A DNA stretch of 64,000 bases from Alisma plantago-aquatica (GCA_963693085.1 OY856413.1:537496879-537560878), one strand, 5' to 3'. Counted from the first letter of the stretch, positions 47,319 through 60,011 are shown. A program made the numbers and translations. Notes: generated by a model from the sequence alone, not told the origin.

Positions 47319-50300
47319 CTAGTCTTGATGTTTATAATATTCATTAGTGTTATCTTCAACATTTACACTTGGCAAACCAACTGAGAAAGGGCTAGAATCA
47401 TCATACTTTTCGTTGTATTCTTCTTCATTTATAGGATCTACAGTAAACTATCTTTTTCCATGAAGAACGACATACCAATTTTTATTTTCCGGGTCATCAA
47501 TATAGAATACTTATTTTGCTTGGTCTACCATGATGAATGGCTCATATTTCTCACTAATCTTTTCAAAATTCACCAATTTGAAACCCAACTCATCCACAAA
47601 AACTCCTTTGTTGTTGTCAACCGAATTACACCTAAAGATAGGAACTCTAAAATTTGTATAGTCCAATTCCCATATGTCCTCAATGACGCCGTAATATGAC
47701 ATCTCAGCTTCGCGTGGTCTTTTATCTTTGGCACTAGTAAAATATAATGAACAAGCTTGAACAGTGACCCCACTATTTTAAGCTACACTACTTTCATCTT
47801 GACGCTTTGTGTAGTATGAAAATCCATTTATGTCATAACCTTCATATGACATGACATCCATTTTTGGCTTAAAGGCAAGCCATTTTATGTTCTCAGCAAC
47901 ATTATTTCGTGATTCAGATAGTTGATTAAAGATTTCTCTTCAAAACACCTAATAAATGTTTGATTATGCTCTCTTACAAGCCACATTGAACTGGATAGCA
48001 GATGATTTCTCTTGATAAGATCATTGTGTTATGTGATGTAGCTACTAAATTCAACGATGTTGTGTAAAATATATAAATGTGCTTGTTCCCACAACTCACG
48101 ATTGATTCCTTTCACTCGTCCTCCCAGATTTCCTTTGCCACTATAAGATTCAGTGTCATGGGAATTTTTTAGATCGCTAGAAGTTTCATTTCAATTCAAA
48201 AAATCATTGCAAAAGTCCATCACCTCCCTAGCCACATAACCCTCAATAATACTCCCTTCAGGACGATAATGATTCCAAACATCACCTTTAAAAATACTCA
48301 TGTAGCGTTCAAATGGATACATCCAGTGTAAGAAAATTGGACCCAACATCTTCACCTCCCTTGTAATATGTACTACAAGAAGAACCATGATATCAAAAAA
48401 TGAAGGAGGAAAGTACATTTCAAGCTGACACATGGTAACAATTACATCTTTCTATAATTTATCGAGAGTATCAGGATGTATCACTGTGTTGCATATTTCA
48501 TTGAAAAAGAAACAGAGTCTTGTGAGTGCAAACCTTACATGCTTCGGCAATATAGATCGAATAGCCACAGGTAAAATTTGTTGCATTAAGGTGTGAAAAT
48601 CATGAGATTTGAGACCTATCAACTTCAGATACTTCATTGATACCAATCTACGAATATTAGAAGAGTATCTTTTTGGAACCTTAATATTATACAAGCACTC
48701 ACAGAAAGTCTTTTTCTCCTTCCTTGACAAAGTGTAACAAGCTGGTGGTAAATATGTGTGGTGACCCCTGATCTCCACTGATAATTCTTTTCTTATACCC
48801 ATTAATTCTAAATTTTTTCTAGATTTGATGCCATCTTTAGTCTTTCATGGTTTGTTCAATAGCATACCAATGATGCTATCACAAATATTTTTCTCAACGT
48901 GCATGACATCAATGAAGTGTTTAATTGCCAAAGATCTCCAATAAGGAAGATTCTAGAATATTGACCTCTTCTTGTATAGGGATTTGTCACATGCGAGAGT
49001 ACGACTACTTGAACTCTTTCCAAATTCATTAACAATATGTTTCACCCGATCATATACAACATTTCTTGGTATAGGTTTAGGAGCAATTCATTCCTCAGTT
49101 GACCCATTAAAGGTTTGGTGTTGCCTTCAATAAGGATGCATTGGTGGGAGAAATCTCTGATGACCAAGATATACGATTTTACCACCATGTTTTAGTCGGA
49201 TTAAATCAGTATTTTCCTCACAAATAGGACATGCTTTGTATCCTTTTATGCTATATCCAGACAAATTTCCATAAGCTAGAAAGTCATTAATCGTGCAAAA
49301 CAACATAGCACGCAAACTAAAGATCTCTTTACGTGAAGCATCATATGTCATAACACCTTTTTCCCATAGTTTCATTAGGTCCTCAATTAGAGGTTGAAGG
49401 TAAACATAAATATCATTTCCAGGTTGCTTGGGCCCTGATATCAATATTGACAACATCACATACTTATTTTTCATACACAACCATGGAGGAAGATTGTATA
49501 TAACAATCATAATAGGCCACGTGCTATGTTGGCTGCTTAATGTACCATAGGGATTCATTCCATCTGTACATAGTCCATGTCTTAAGTTTCTTGGTTCTTT
49601 ACCAAATTGAGGGTATAATAAATCAATTTTCTTCCATTGTGGTGAATCAAATGCATGTCGTAGGATGCCATCATCATTGGCCTTTAACTCCCCATGCCAA
49701 GACAAATTTTGTGCATCTTCTGTATTAGCAAATAAGCGTTGAAATCGTGGTATTATTGGTAGATACCACATCACCTTGGCAGGAGAGCCATTTTTAGCCT
49801 TAGCTAAATTTGTGGTCTTATACCTTGAGACACCACATTTTGGACAATTTATCAAATTACTACAATCATTCTGATATAACACACAATCATTTGGACATGC
49901 ATGAATCTTCTTAGCCTCCATTCCCATTGGGCACATTATTTTCTTTGCTTGATATGTTGAAATTGGAAGGTTGTTACCTTCAGGAAGAATTTCCTTTAAT
50001 AAAGACAACAGTGAAGAGAAACTCTTATCACTCCACCAATTTTGATCTTTAAGAGTATATAATCGCATCACAGCACTCAACCTCATGAACTTAGTACAAC
50101 CCTTATATAATGATTTTTCAGCATCATGGACAATGTTTGCAAATAAAGAAGGTGGATCAATGACATTGTCACGACAACTACGTAGCATCTCATAAACCAT
50201 ATCATCCTGAATCAGGTCATCCTAAATCAGTCCATCATTGAAATTATCATCATTATCTATATATTCTATGCCACAACTATTATTATTGACATTTTCTGAT

Positions 50301-50548
50301 CCATAATTAAATTTCTCTCCATGCCAATACCATTCATTATAACCTTGTATGATCCCATTGCATATGACATGATTCTTAATTTCCTCAGCAATATCAACTT
50401 TCAAATTGTTACCACAATTTCTACATGGACAATATAACCTATATGTAGGTAGTTTCCTATGTTCCTCAGCAAAACTGAAAAATTCATCAAGACTTTTGGC
50501 AAACTCTGGACTGAAATGGTTCTTAATAGACATCCAACTTTGATCCAT
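47319..50548 (-). pseudogene. CACTA TNPD-like transposase (Transposase_21)
   Basis: ATG at 50548 (MDQSWMSIKNHFSPEF). N-terminal transposase-associated domain: YRLYCPCRNCGNN and EWYWHGE. Then the Transposase_21 core, with CPNDCVLYQND, CPKCGVSRYK, RHGLCTDGMNPYG, PPWLCMKNKYVMLSILISGPKQPGND and ACPICEENT. After a gap with stops it continues FIDVMHVEKNICDSIIGMLLN, then RHVRFALTRLCFFFNEIC and FERYMSIFKGDVWNHYRPEGSIIEGY (DUF4218), and ends in a DUF4216-like part, PFIMVDQAKQVFYIDDPENKNWYVV. Most is one frame without introns. TAG at 50222, further stops after 49127 and a shift near 47740 make it a pseudogene. TNPD cuts the element ends. Confidence 0.9.
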
Positions 50549-51350
50549 TTTCTATATCACATTAAAATTAATTATAAAACTGAGCATTTAATACTGATAC
50601 TATAAGTTGTAAATTTTTATTGATAGGAAGTTAATTACTTTTATACTAAAGTGTACCACCTATCCCATTTTTGAATATTTAATCTCACTAGTAACTGTAT
50701 AATGTATGTTTAGTTTTGAAGAAAATTTTAGCAGCATTTCCCCTAAGTTCTCCAAGTACACCGATGTAAATGGAAAATAACCACTCACATATGTACACAG
50801 AGAACAAATGATGAAATACTACTAAAATTTTATTCAAAACTAAACATACATTATACAGTTACATCCTAAGTGAGATTGAATATCCAAAAACAGTCCCAAA
50901 CTGGGGACTATCCAAAATTATTCATAATGAGTAAATTTTGAACGGGTTTCTAAGTTGATACATAAATGTATTATTGTCATATTTATATATTAAGTTAAAT
51001 ATCATGCATCGATGATCTCATCTATAAACCCTAAAGTATCAATCTGAGACTACACAATGTCTACCCTCATATTTCTGGAATGTATATAATGATTACATAT
51101 GTGATTGATAACAAAATGTAGATATGAAAGAATACATATTTTTATTATTGGTTGATTTACTAGTCAAATAAAATGGCACATTGGGAGAGTGAGAATATTA
51201 TACCTCACTTGTAGGCTGAAGAATAAATATATGCAAGTCAACAACAAGTCAATAGCACCTGTAACAACACAAATGCACAATTTAATTGACAAATTCTTAG
51301 AGGAGCAGTAAGAATTAACAAATACAAAATTGACAAATTTTGAAGTTTTT
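50549..51350 (-). mobile_element. CACTA 5' region, non-coding
   Basis: AT-rich stretch between the TNPD start and the GC-rich leader; probably leader or intron. It contains an imperfect inverted repeat: ATGTATGTTTAGTTTTGAA near 50703 and TTCAAAACTAAACATACATT near 50833. Confidence 0.5.
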
Positions 51351-51354
51351 GCTC

Positions 51355-51840
51355 TCAGTCAGCACGGTCGTGCCATCACCAAGGTCGTGCTTCCCAGCAC
51401 GACTGTGCTACCTGGTCAGTTTCATGACAGTAAGAAGAAAATGGAGGAGTGAGGCGGCAGAGACAATCGTTCTACCTTGAGAAGAACGGATGGTAGGGGA
51501 GCTTGTGCGGGAGAAGAACTGGAGAGAGAAGGTGTGCGACCCTTGCAATGTTGTAGGCGTCGTCGTTGTTCAAGGAAGAAAGTGACTGGGAGTCATCATC
51601 CAAAGTGCACGACGCCAGAGATGGTGGTCGATCCGGAGGCATCGGTGCCATCCAAAGAAGAAAATGGCGGTTGGACATCGTCGTCCAAGAAGGGGTGCCG
51701 ATTTGCCTCTCTTTGGGCGCGGAGATGGATGGCAAGGTGACCTTGGAAGTGGCGTCGATTTGCTTCTCTTTGGGCACGGGAGAAGGAATGGGGAGATGAA
51801 AAAAATGAACTGAAACACACTAAAACACGACTCAACTTTG
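51355..51840 (-). promoter_or_regulatory. GC-rich leader block of the CACTA element
   Basis: About 480 bp of markedly higher GC than the rest of the element, located between the subterminal repeats and the transposase gene at the promoter-proximal end. Open frames exist on both strands (up to 101 codons on the minus strand) but look like base-composition effects. It begins with CACGGTCGTGC-type words (51361-51412) also seen at the other end. In maize Spm a GC-rich downstream control region lies in the first exon; this block is in the comparable place. Confidence 0.45.
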
Positions 51841-51849
51841 GTCTAATAT

Positions 51850-52392
51850 CAGCCCAACCAATAGCGTCAGTTATCTCAAAAAAACCGACGCTACGGGTCG
51901 GGTCTGTAGGGTCGATTATTTGAAAAAACAGACCCTAGAGATTAAGTGGTGCCCAAAATTTTTGAGACCATCTATAAGGTCGGTTATTTGAAAAAAATGA
52001 CCCTAGAGGTCAGGGTCTATAGAGTCAGTTATTTGAAAAAAAACTGACCCTAGAGACTAAGTGGTGCCCGAAATTTTGAGACCATCTATAAGGTCGAGTA
52101 TTTGAAAAAATCGACCCTAGAGGTCAGGGTTTATAGGGTCGGTTATTTGAAAAAACTGACCCTAGAGTTCCAAATCGATGCCCGCATTTTTTCTTGAACC
52201 TTTAGCATTGATTATATGAAAAAACCGATGCTATAGATCGAGGCACGAAGCCAAAATCACACGAATTTTTGCCACGGGAAACCTGTAAGGTCAGTTTTTA
52301 TGATAAAGCCGATGCAATAGTCTATTAGGTCGGTTATTCTAGTAAAAATGATGCTATGGGCAGCAACGTTACTGGCCAAAAATGTAGTAGTG
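51850..52392. repeat. Right subterminal repeats and terminus of the CACTA element
   Basis: Tandem units of about 115 bp contain GGTCGGTTATTTGAAAAAA and GACCCTAGAG words; repeats near 51960-52130 share the phrase AGTGGTGCCCAAAATTTTTG. The terminus itself is CCAAAAATGTAGTAGTG at the plus-strand end. Confidence 0.85.
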
Positions 52393-52395
52393 TGA

Positions 52396-53525
52396 GAAGG
52401 TCTACTTGCTCATAATTGGAGAAATAATAGAGATAGATACAAGGAGAAAGAAGAGAAATCATGTCACAGAATGGAGAAAAGAGCAACAACCAATGCTCTC
52501 TAGATATTGCAATCCACCCCAGTGTCAGCGAGCCAAATAACCCCATTAGTTTGGTTTTCTTCTTCTTCATCTCATCCAGTTTCCTACCCAAGAACTTCTT
52601 ATTGCTTGATCCAGAGTAGAATTCCAAATAACTAGGAGCGCTCGTTGATTTTGTTATTTAACCCATCTAGGTTGGTGGCTGTGAAATTTCACTTTATCTA
52701 ACGTGATGATTATGTGACTAGGTAGTTTAGTTAGCTTATCACTTACATGGATGCATGATTGTTGGCCTTTTGGTCAGGCAATCCTAGGAGGGGGCAACAA
52801 ATGAGCTTCCTATTGAGGTTTTTGGGGAATCTTATGATTTGGCAACCCCAAGAGGGGGTTCAAATCTATTGAATGGTGCATTTTTGTATGTCTATGGATT
52901 AGGAGTTATCTTAGAATGGTCAACCGACTAGAAATCTAGGTCAGCTAATCCTATGGTATCAAAAAATGTTGAAGTTACTAGATCTATGTGACCAGTTGGG
53001 AATTAATTTTGGTTAGCCAATTTCATTAGGAGATCACCCGATCAACATCATCTTCATGCACTTTTACTATAGGTTGATCGGTCGACCATCAAATGGGTCA
53101 GCTGATCTCTTGGTGCCAAAAATCACCAAGCACTCAATATCTTTTAACCATCTTCTAATCGATCGATCACCTATGGAGGTCACTCAATTAGGAGAATGAT
53201 ATGGGAAGGTGTTGGAATGGGTAGGTGGATTGGGCGACCAGGTGGTCTGATCATACGATATATCTACCCAAATGTGCTGAATAGCTTGAATCTTGACATA
53301 GACTTGCTCCAATCTTGGATATAAGCTTGGTGAAGAATCCTTTGAGTGTTCCACAATTTATGTATGCTTTAATCTAAAAAAGATTAAGGAAAATGATTAA
53401 CTCCTAGTTAATTGGATAGAGTGAAATAATGAGGGAAGTAAGAAACACATGATACAAAAGATGACTATATTGAGTAAAACTAATTTAGAAACTACAATGA
53501 AAATGTGATGAATGTGCATTCATCA
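52396..53525 (-). mobile_element. 3' LTR of Athila/Tat-like element E, 5' portion
   Basis: On the minus strand the LTR starts TGATGAATGCACATTC at 53525, preceded by TTTGCTTGAGGATG and CAAGTTTAGGATATTT, a decayed form of the GCTTGAGGACAAGCAAA...AAGTTTGGGGGAGTTTGATG signature that precedes Athila/Tat 3' LTRs. It carries degenerate GATCGGTCGACC-like words at 52920-53250. It continues beyond the CACTA insertion. Confidence 0.6.
52920..53250. repeat. Degenerate GGTTGATCGGTCGACC-type repeats in LTR E
   Basis: Words such as GTCAACCGACTAGAA, TTGATCGGTCGACC, GGTCAGCTGATC and ATCGATCGATC recur, with the best palindrome near 53074-53092. Strongly decayed compared with the clusters in A, B and C. Confidence 0.5.
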
Positions 53526-54913
53526 AAATATCCTAAACTTGAAAGTTTATCATCCTCAAGCAAAGAAGAATAAGAAAACATCCTTAAAATAATACTAACA
53601 TCCCATCACATCATCTCTTTCACAGTAATACTTGGTTTCCTATAGCCAAACATGGCCAAGCAACACCAATCTTCTGGAATCACATAATTTTAGCTTTGAA
53701 TTCCCTACATTGACTTTACATTCACAAAAAATCCAAATGAAGACATGAGTATCACAATCATGATATCACTAGTGTCTAAGAAGGTTCTACATATTCTAAT
53801 GAGGTTTGCACTAGTTCAAGGTTCCACTTTTAGATGGATATTTTTGAAGTGATTGCTACCCCATGGGATAAAGTTGAAGTGAATGAAGGGTTGAAAAGGA
53901 AGATTGTGAATCATTCCTCTATTTGACTTGAAATTTTTTCACTTTTGTTGCAACTACATTGATTTTTGTTGGTATACACATTGGCATATTTTTAGTGTGG
54001 TACACCCCTATTATGTATGAGGGGTATGGAGAAGAAGATAGGTGAGGAAAGGGGTGTAACCCTAAACTTAGAGTTTGGCACATGCTTTTAGGCTTTTGAT
54101 TTAGTTTTGGTGGATGATGGGGTAAAAAGATGGTGGAAGAGGTGTAGAAGAGGTTGAAATTGTGCAGACAACTAGTTCATTCATATCATATGAGTTGTAG
54201 ATTAATGACAATTCCACAGAAAGCTTATGTTGATAAATTTAGAGACACATTGAAATATAGCTGCTTTCAATTCCATATGCCTCGTCATTATATCAGAGGA
54301 GTAATATTTTTCATTGTCTTTGAAGACAAGATGGGTACTAACATTGGCAGAGATTCATTTTTGTAGCAACAATAGTTTCATTCAAAAGTTGGGGTAAATT
54401 ATTGATTTTCAAACTAAACATGCAAACAAGAACTGAATCTAGGCCAACTAGGTAATGGAAAATTACATGAAATTAACATGAATTTTTCAAAAGAAATATA
54501 GAAAACAAATGCAGTTCTATTCTACACCCAAACGTAGAAATTTACTCATCCTCAAGCAAACTCTAAGTCCACAATGGAGGGAAAAAAAGAAAGAGGAAGC
54601 TATTGAGGTGGATCCTTAGGCCACATGCTTGTGTTATGACGTTCATCCTTGATCTTTTGGGGTTCTTCATATTCATCCCATAAGGGTGGAAAGGCCTCTA
54701 GTTTAGCTTTGTACCTTTTTTTTTGGGTCCCTCTTAGGGATCCAACCGGGAAGGTCTAGAATGAGACACCATTTGTACATGAGGCATCATTGAGTGGTGC
54801 AGTCGGTGCAAATCCCTCATGTATGGGGATGCCCGTCGAAGCAAGTCTAGTGGACTGAGAATGCAAGAGGGATAGGTGCACGTTGGTTTCCATGCCCTTC
54901 CCCTTCAAGGAGT
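53526..54913 (-). mobile_element. 3' internal region of element E
   Basis: Non-coding on both strands apart from spurious short frames. A second copy of the TTTGCTTGAGGATGAG plus TACGTTTGGGTG phrase lies at 54527-54560, so either the PPT region is duplicated or two related elements are joined here. The part at 54600-54900 has a few protein-like bits on the minus strand but no domain I can name. Confidence 0.45.
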
Positions 54914-55706
54914 CTAGGGTGTAACATTATGAGATTTAGATACCCTAACTCTAGAAACCCTAATTCCTAGAATAGGATGATAGTGTGCTTAAACATTTGA
55001 ATTGACCAAACAAGGTTGGGGTTATAACATAACATGCTTGTTTGTACCTTGATGAACATCTAATACACATAATATGAGTAACTCACATATTAACCCTAAT
55101 TATGTATACATATGATCTTGACCATGCCCTGGACCAACAAACCCTAATATGATAATGAGCAAGATATATCAAACCAAACATGGACGCCATGCAAGTTGAT
55201 GAGGTTTATATAATGTATAATGATCATGTTGACCACAAACCCTAAGTTGAAGGTGACAAATCCTAATATATATCCTTGGTGTCTTTCATGATACATTAAT
55301 GACATTAGGTATCATAATAGGAGAAATTACTTTGATACACATAAATAGTACCTAATCACATAATCATGGCTTGGTATGTAAATATGTTCATCAATATGTA
55401 ATATGTTTCACCTTTTTCACTATTACACATATAATGACTAAAATAGGGTTAACAAGTAATTGTATTTACATAACTATGCATTAATGGATGATGTGGGGTT
55501 AAATGTGCATAATTAGTAACGAGAACTGAAAAAATGAGAATGAATGGTTCATGTGGACATTTATATGACTAATATATATGAGGTGGTAATATTCTGATGT
55601 TTAACATAAGTGGAGATCACTAATGTGCCATAATTTGAGTTAGTGTCCAGCTTAATGAACTTAATGAGAAACTGAACAAGATAACCTATTTCGTACATGA
55701 TAAACT
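54914..55706 (+). mobile_element. Possible partial LTR of unknown family
   Basis: Begins TGTAACATTATGAG after GGGTC-rich DNA and is rich in CCCTAA and CATATAATG words, like many plant gypsy LTRs. It is cut at 55706 by the start of LTR F. No second copy is in the window, so the call rests on the start motif alone. Confidence 0.3.
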
Positions 55707-56426
55707 TGTTGGTATATATGCCCATAGAGCCATCCCGAGCGATTGCATTGAGTTGAATATTAATTAATTAATATGATTATTTGGTTAATTAATTAATTCT
55801 AAAATATTCTAATTAATCCATGATCATTTTAATTAATGCAGTCTTTCTGTTTACCGATGGGTTTAGAAAACCCTACTTCCTTTCGTCTCCTATTTAAAGG
55901 GGCTTGATGGGTGATATCTGTACAACATATTGAGAGAGGCTTTTCAGTTTATGCTCCCGTACGTAAACCCTATCCGTCACCATACTCAAGAGATAAAGGA
56001 GAGCAATGCGACGCTAGAACATCATCGCACAAAGACTACTCCTTCCCACCAGATTAGGAAGTGTGACGTGAAGTTCCAGTCCATCCGCATAGACAAAGTA
56101 GAGACACGGATGCTGAGACACCTGCGTTCAGAGGACATCAACGACCGTCCATAGGCGCTACGAGTGGCATACATCACCGCACAAAAGGAGTACCGCTAGA
56201 TCTTCCTGCGATGCATTCGGAAGATGGGAGAGAAGTATCGTCCATGTAAGACAGCAATGTTGCACACCATCGTGCAATGGGACGTCATCGGACCTGCTCC
56301 ACGACAAGGTATATCCTACAAACACTCTTTCTGAATATGCTATTATCGATGAGATCCTGTTGCAGGTTGTGTGGAAATATTTTTTTATTGCTTACGCCGT
56401 GCAAGTTTCCTCCACAAAACCCAACA
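55707..56426 (+). mobile_element. 5' LTR of Copia element F (Angela/BARE-like)
   Basis: TGTTGGTATATATGCCCATAG at the start and AAAACCCAACA at the end, 720 bp, the same termini as LTR C. A TATTTAAAGGGG box lies near 55890, followed by GATATCTGTACAAC. A PBS follows directly, which fixes this as a 5' LTR. No 3' LTR partner is seen downstream, so the element is truncated. Confidence 0.82.
55890..55901 (+). promoter_or_regulatory. TATA-like box of LTR F
   Basis: TATTTAAAGGGG, about 185 bp into the LTR and 535 bp before its end. Confidence 0.45.
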
Positions 56427-56427
56427 G

Positions 56428-56439
56428 TGGTATGAGAGC
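56428..56439 (+). other. Primer binding site of element F (Met tRNA)
   Basis: TGGTATGAGAGC, one base off the Met PBS TGGTATCAGAGC, two bases from the LTR end. Confidence 0.75.
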
Positions 56440-57900
56440 AACGTCGATCTACGACATATTTGGATTTGTTTTGATATGATTAAATCGATGTATACTATTT
56501 TCTATGGTTGTATACAATGTGACATATCTAATCCTAATTCCACATATGCCACATGCTTCAATTTTTGACATTTTAGACGGGGTCGACTATGGAAAATATT
56601 GATTTTTCTAAGTGCAAAAAAGTAAAATTTCATAGACCTTTCAGGGGATCTGCCCCAGTGTACCCCGCGTAGTCTGTGTGGGAGTCAAAAATTTATTTCA
56701 TGGGGAATGTCTCGCATTAAAAGTACTTCAATTTTAATAAGTATATACGTATATGTAGATATACTTACGATATCATACATGTCGCCTTTAAAATCTATTT
56801 TATGTGGTGAATGCATGCACGGTTATGGCCTAGAATCCCCTTTTGTGAATGTTGTGAATGAATGTGGTTGTGAATCTTGTGGATATGTTTGTTTGTGAAT
56901 GCTATGGATGTATAATGGTTGTACATGGATCCTTTTTATAAAGTATTTAGCTTGCATGTCGAGCCTCATCTCTTTTTCAAAGTTTAATTAATTCTTTCTC
57001 TTTATATTTGTACTCATATGATATAATAGAGATATGATTAGTTTTAGTCTTTGTAAACTTGATGTAATGAGGCCACTTGAAGATCCAACTCCAAGGAGCG
57101 TCCATGGAGAAGCACCACGAAGATCCAATTCCAAGAAGAAAATTAAAGATCCAATTCTAAGGGAGCATCCATGGAGAAGCAACATGAAGATCCAATTCCA
57201 AGAAGCAACTTAAAGTTCCAACCTCACGAAGCATCTATGAAGTTGTTCATTGTAATGTTGATCCTTATAGGTTGATTCACAGGTGTTGTTGCATGAAATG
57301 CATAAGACCTTAGGTGTTTGTCATTGCATGTCTATCGTTTGTGGTTGTGGATATAGTAGTATATGATACGTACTATAAGTATGTTGTGTTTGGATATGTA
57401 TATGTATTAATAAAACCCCTCAATTAATAATATTAAGTTTTAGTTGGCTTCCATAAAGCAACACACATGAAAATCTTGTTCGACTATGTGTGGACAGATC
57501 TCCGCGTGGTACACTTTCCATCTCGTGGAAGTGTGTTGGTGGGTGTGTGCGTCTGCCTCCCTAGAGTGCACACTCATCGTGTTGGCTTATGGGTTAGACT
57601 TAACTAGAGAACCTTGATAGGATCAAGTACCTAGAGGTAAACATATGCATCATGGCAAGGAGTTGTGCATGATCATCTATCCAAGAGTTGCATATGATGC
57701 AATTGGAAATAGTTGCCTACCTTAGTATTTGGTCTTTGACGCCGACGTTGGCTAGGCATTGATCCAATTATTTTGGATCTTGGCTCACTAGAAGGTTGTA
57801 CTTTACAATACTTTGAGTTGATAGTGAGGGCTATCAATTTGAATAAAATATTGGGAGCATAATTAAACAAAGGCCTAATAAATTTTTTTTATAAAATCTT
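56440..57900 (+). mobile_element. Internal region of element F, non-coding
   Basis: No Gag or Pol motifs. It contains a short tandem repeat at 57073-57240 and stretches such as GGATCAAGTACCTAGAGG near 57620, which I associate with the leader of non-autonomous Angela-like elements. The 3' limit is not sharply defined. Confidence 0.5.
57073..57240. repeat. Tandem repeat of GAAGATCCAATTCCAAG units
   Basis: Four to five copies of a GAAGATCCAATTCCAAG word, alternating with GAGCATCCATGGAGAAGCA, in a larger imperfect unit of about 60 bp. Confidence 0.75.
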
Positions 57901-57989
57901 TACAATTCAAAATGTTTTTGGACTAAATGCAAACTTTTTTTAGCAACCAAATGGAAAACAACACTCACACATTCTCATTGTGATCGGTC

Positions 57990-58469
57990 CTTGAGAAGGA
58001 CAAACTTATCGGAATCAACTTTCAAAATTGGTTCATTATCTTTTGTACTTGTTCAATATTTTGACACATACCTTGTTTCCTTTCCCTTTTGTTGGGTGCT
58101 CTCCCAACCAGCCAGGTTAGGACAGGTTGTTCAGTTGAATCAGGAGAACATAGCTTTGGGTATGGACCTAGTACTTGGAGATGTTGCTCTGGAGATAAGA
58201 TTTGAATTAGTTTAGACTTCCCTCTATCTAGATCCTTTTTGTTTTATCTTGTTGTAAACCCTAATGTGACATTTTGATGTACTTGTGTAATCTTTTATGA
58301 AAGTTTAATATAGTCAGTACTTTTTATTCTGTTGCTACACTTTGGTATTTTGCATACCATTATAATAAATTTGGAAAATTTATACCTATTCCAGCATACC
58401 TTTGATTGTATTTGGAATGGACTTTAATTCTTCAATTTTTTTAGCAAGGGGTGATCCCGCCTCCTTATA
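57990..58469 (+). mobile_element. LTR G, 3' portion
   Basis: Ends CCTTATAGCA immediately before a Met PBS, so it is the 5' LTR of a plus-strand element. The part 58250-58320 looks like a polyadenylation region (GTAATCTTTTATGAAAG). The LTR start was not found and the family is unknown. Confidence 0.5.
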
Positions 58470-58470
58470 G

Positions 58471-58488
58471 CATGGTATCAGAGCCCAT
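58471..58488 (+). other. Primer binding site of element G (Met tRNA)
   Basis: TGGTATCAGAGCCCATGG, a full match to the Met PBS. Confidence 0.8.
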
Positions 58489-59182
58489 GGTAGTCAGAAT
58501 TTGACTATTTCAATTTTTTCTCCTTAGTTAGAATACTTGCCTTACCATTAAGTGACAGGTTTTCCCTAGAGTTGATTGATAGATGATGAAGGGTTGATTT
58601 AGGATCCTATAGTTTTACATTAGAATAATGATGAATAGATCCCCAAAATACTTACAACTAAAAGATGCATAAGTAACCATAGTAACTTTTGGTTTTTTAG
58701 CTTGGCCTTTAGGCAGCTGCTAGGACATGAAGTTGAAAGCAAAGGTGTCAAGAATGGATCAGGATTTGGGGGCAGGCAAGATTTTCCTCCACACCACTAG
58801 CTTGGTTTACGAGGACTCCCGAATCCATATGATATCGGTCTGGCCTGAGCTGATATGAATTGACTAAAATAGCATGCTTTTAGGCAATAGTATCCTTAGA
58901 CACTATATGATTTATCTTTAGGGACCCTAATATGTTGAACTAGTCTCCCAATTGTAATGACTTGTTTGAGGATGGATACCCAATATAGTTCCCTTATGAT
59001 GTATAGAACCACATGTTTGGATAGTCTATCCCTAATAACCTAGACTTTGAAGTTTGGTGTTTAGTAAGCAATTAGAGTGCATAGTGAAGCGTGATGGGTC
59101 TTGTATATGGTTTAGTTAGACTCACCCTTTTACCTCTACATTAGTTTTTCTTAGTTGGTCAAACCTTTTAAGGGGTGGAGAG
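58489..59182 (+). mobile_element. Internal segment of element G
   Basis: No coding signature. Ends with a purine-rich TTAAGGGGTGGAGAG just before TGTTGG at 59183; this could be G's own PPT, or a coincidence at the insertion point of element H. Confidence 0.4.
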
Positions 59183-59954
59183 TGTTGGATCTAAGGGCTC
59201 TAGAGAGGGGTGAATAGAGTTACAAAATTTGTCAAAAAACATATTAGACCTTCAAATTATATTAATAAGAAGCAAAATATTAATTCCAATTTGAATTCCT
59301 ATCTAACAAGCATAGCAAGGATGATAGAGATTGATAGCAAGAACTTGACAAAGGAATGTAGAGTGGTTCCACACTTCAAAGTAGAAGTGAGTCAGTCCAC
59401 TACCTAGAGAGGTCAACCTCTAAGACTTTGCAAGTGCTTTTCTCTATTATATCACCACTGAGATTTACAATAATAGACCACCAAATTACTTACCCATCTA
59501 ACCACAAGGAGATCTCCACCTTAACAAGGAACTTACCCACTTAGCTTGAGTCTTCAGCCTTCACCTAGGTCTTACCCACGCAAGCTTAAGTCTTTTTCCT
59601 TAAAGGACTTTGCTTCTCCTCTTAGATCTTCAGCCTTTGCCTTCTCCTTCACTTGAAGAAGATTGCCACCTCTTCATCAACCTTGAAGAGGACCAGCTAC
59701 AACTCCTTCTTCACTCGATGGAGCTTGCTTCAGCTTTTCTTCATGAGAGAAGGGGATAGGGAAGTAGTGGAATATTGAGAACTTTACATTCACAAAGGTG
59801 GAGCTCTCTTACAATAATCCTAAATCACTCACAAATCAAGAAATGATGTGTAAACTAGAGAGAGAAAGGGAATCAAGGAGTAGTAGCACACTCAACTATA
59901 GCAAGGACCTTGTATGTAGTGAATGAGCAACCTTAGAATGAACTCCAAGTGGTC

Positions 59955-59963
59955 CTATTTATA
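59955..59963 (-). promoter_or_regulatory. TATA box of LTR H
   Basis: Minus strand TATAAATAG in CAGCTATAAATAGGACC, a strong plant TATA context. The LINE is inserted about 50 bp upstream. Confidence 0.65.
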
Positions 59964-60011
59964 GCTGGAGGGCTCCCTTGAGTTGGGAACAATTAGGGCC
60001 AAAATATAGCC

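Larger units (their letters stand above)
43074..52392 (-). mobile_element. CACTA (En/Spm) DNA transposon, 9.3 kb
   Basis: Right end: minus strand CACTACTACATTTTTGGCC. Left end: AACTAGTACAACAATGGTC, a decayed CACTA terminus. A 3-bp duplication TGA (43071-43073 and 52393-52395) flanks it, as CACTA elements make. Subterminal regions are packed with GGTCGGTTATTT-type direct and inverted repeats. Two minus-strand genes lie inside: TNPD-like transposase and a Transposase_24/Ulp1 gene. Both have stops, and one terminus is damaged, so the copy is very probably immobile. It is inserted in LTR E. Confidence 0.92.

Noticed and set aside
51472..51777. 101-codon GC-rich frame as a separate gene
   Set aside because: Overlapping frames of similar length on both strands indicate a base-composition effect; it lies in the CACTA leader.
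54154..54366. 70-codon plus-strand frame as a host gene
   Set aside because: No recognisable domain, inside the internal region of element E, AT-rich and without support.
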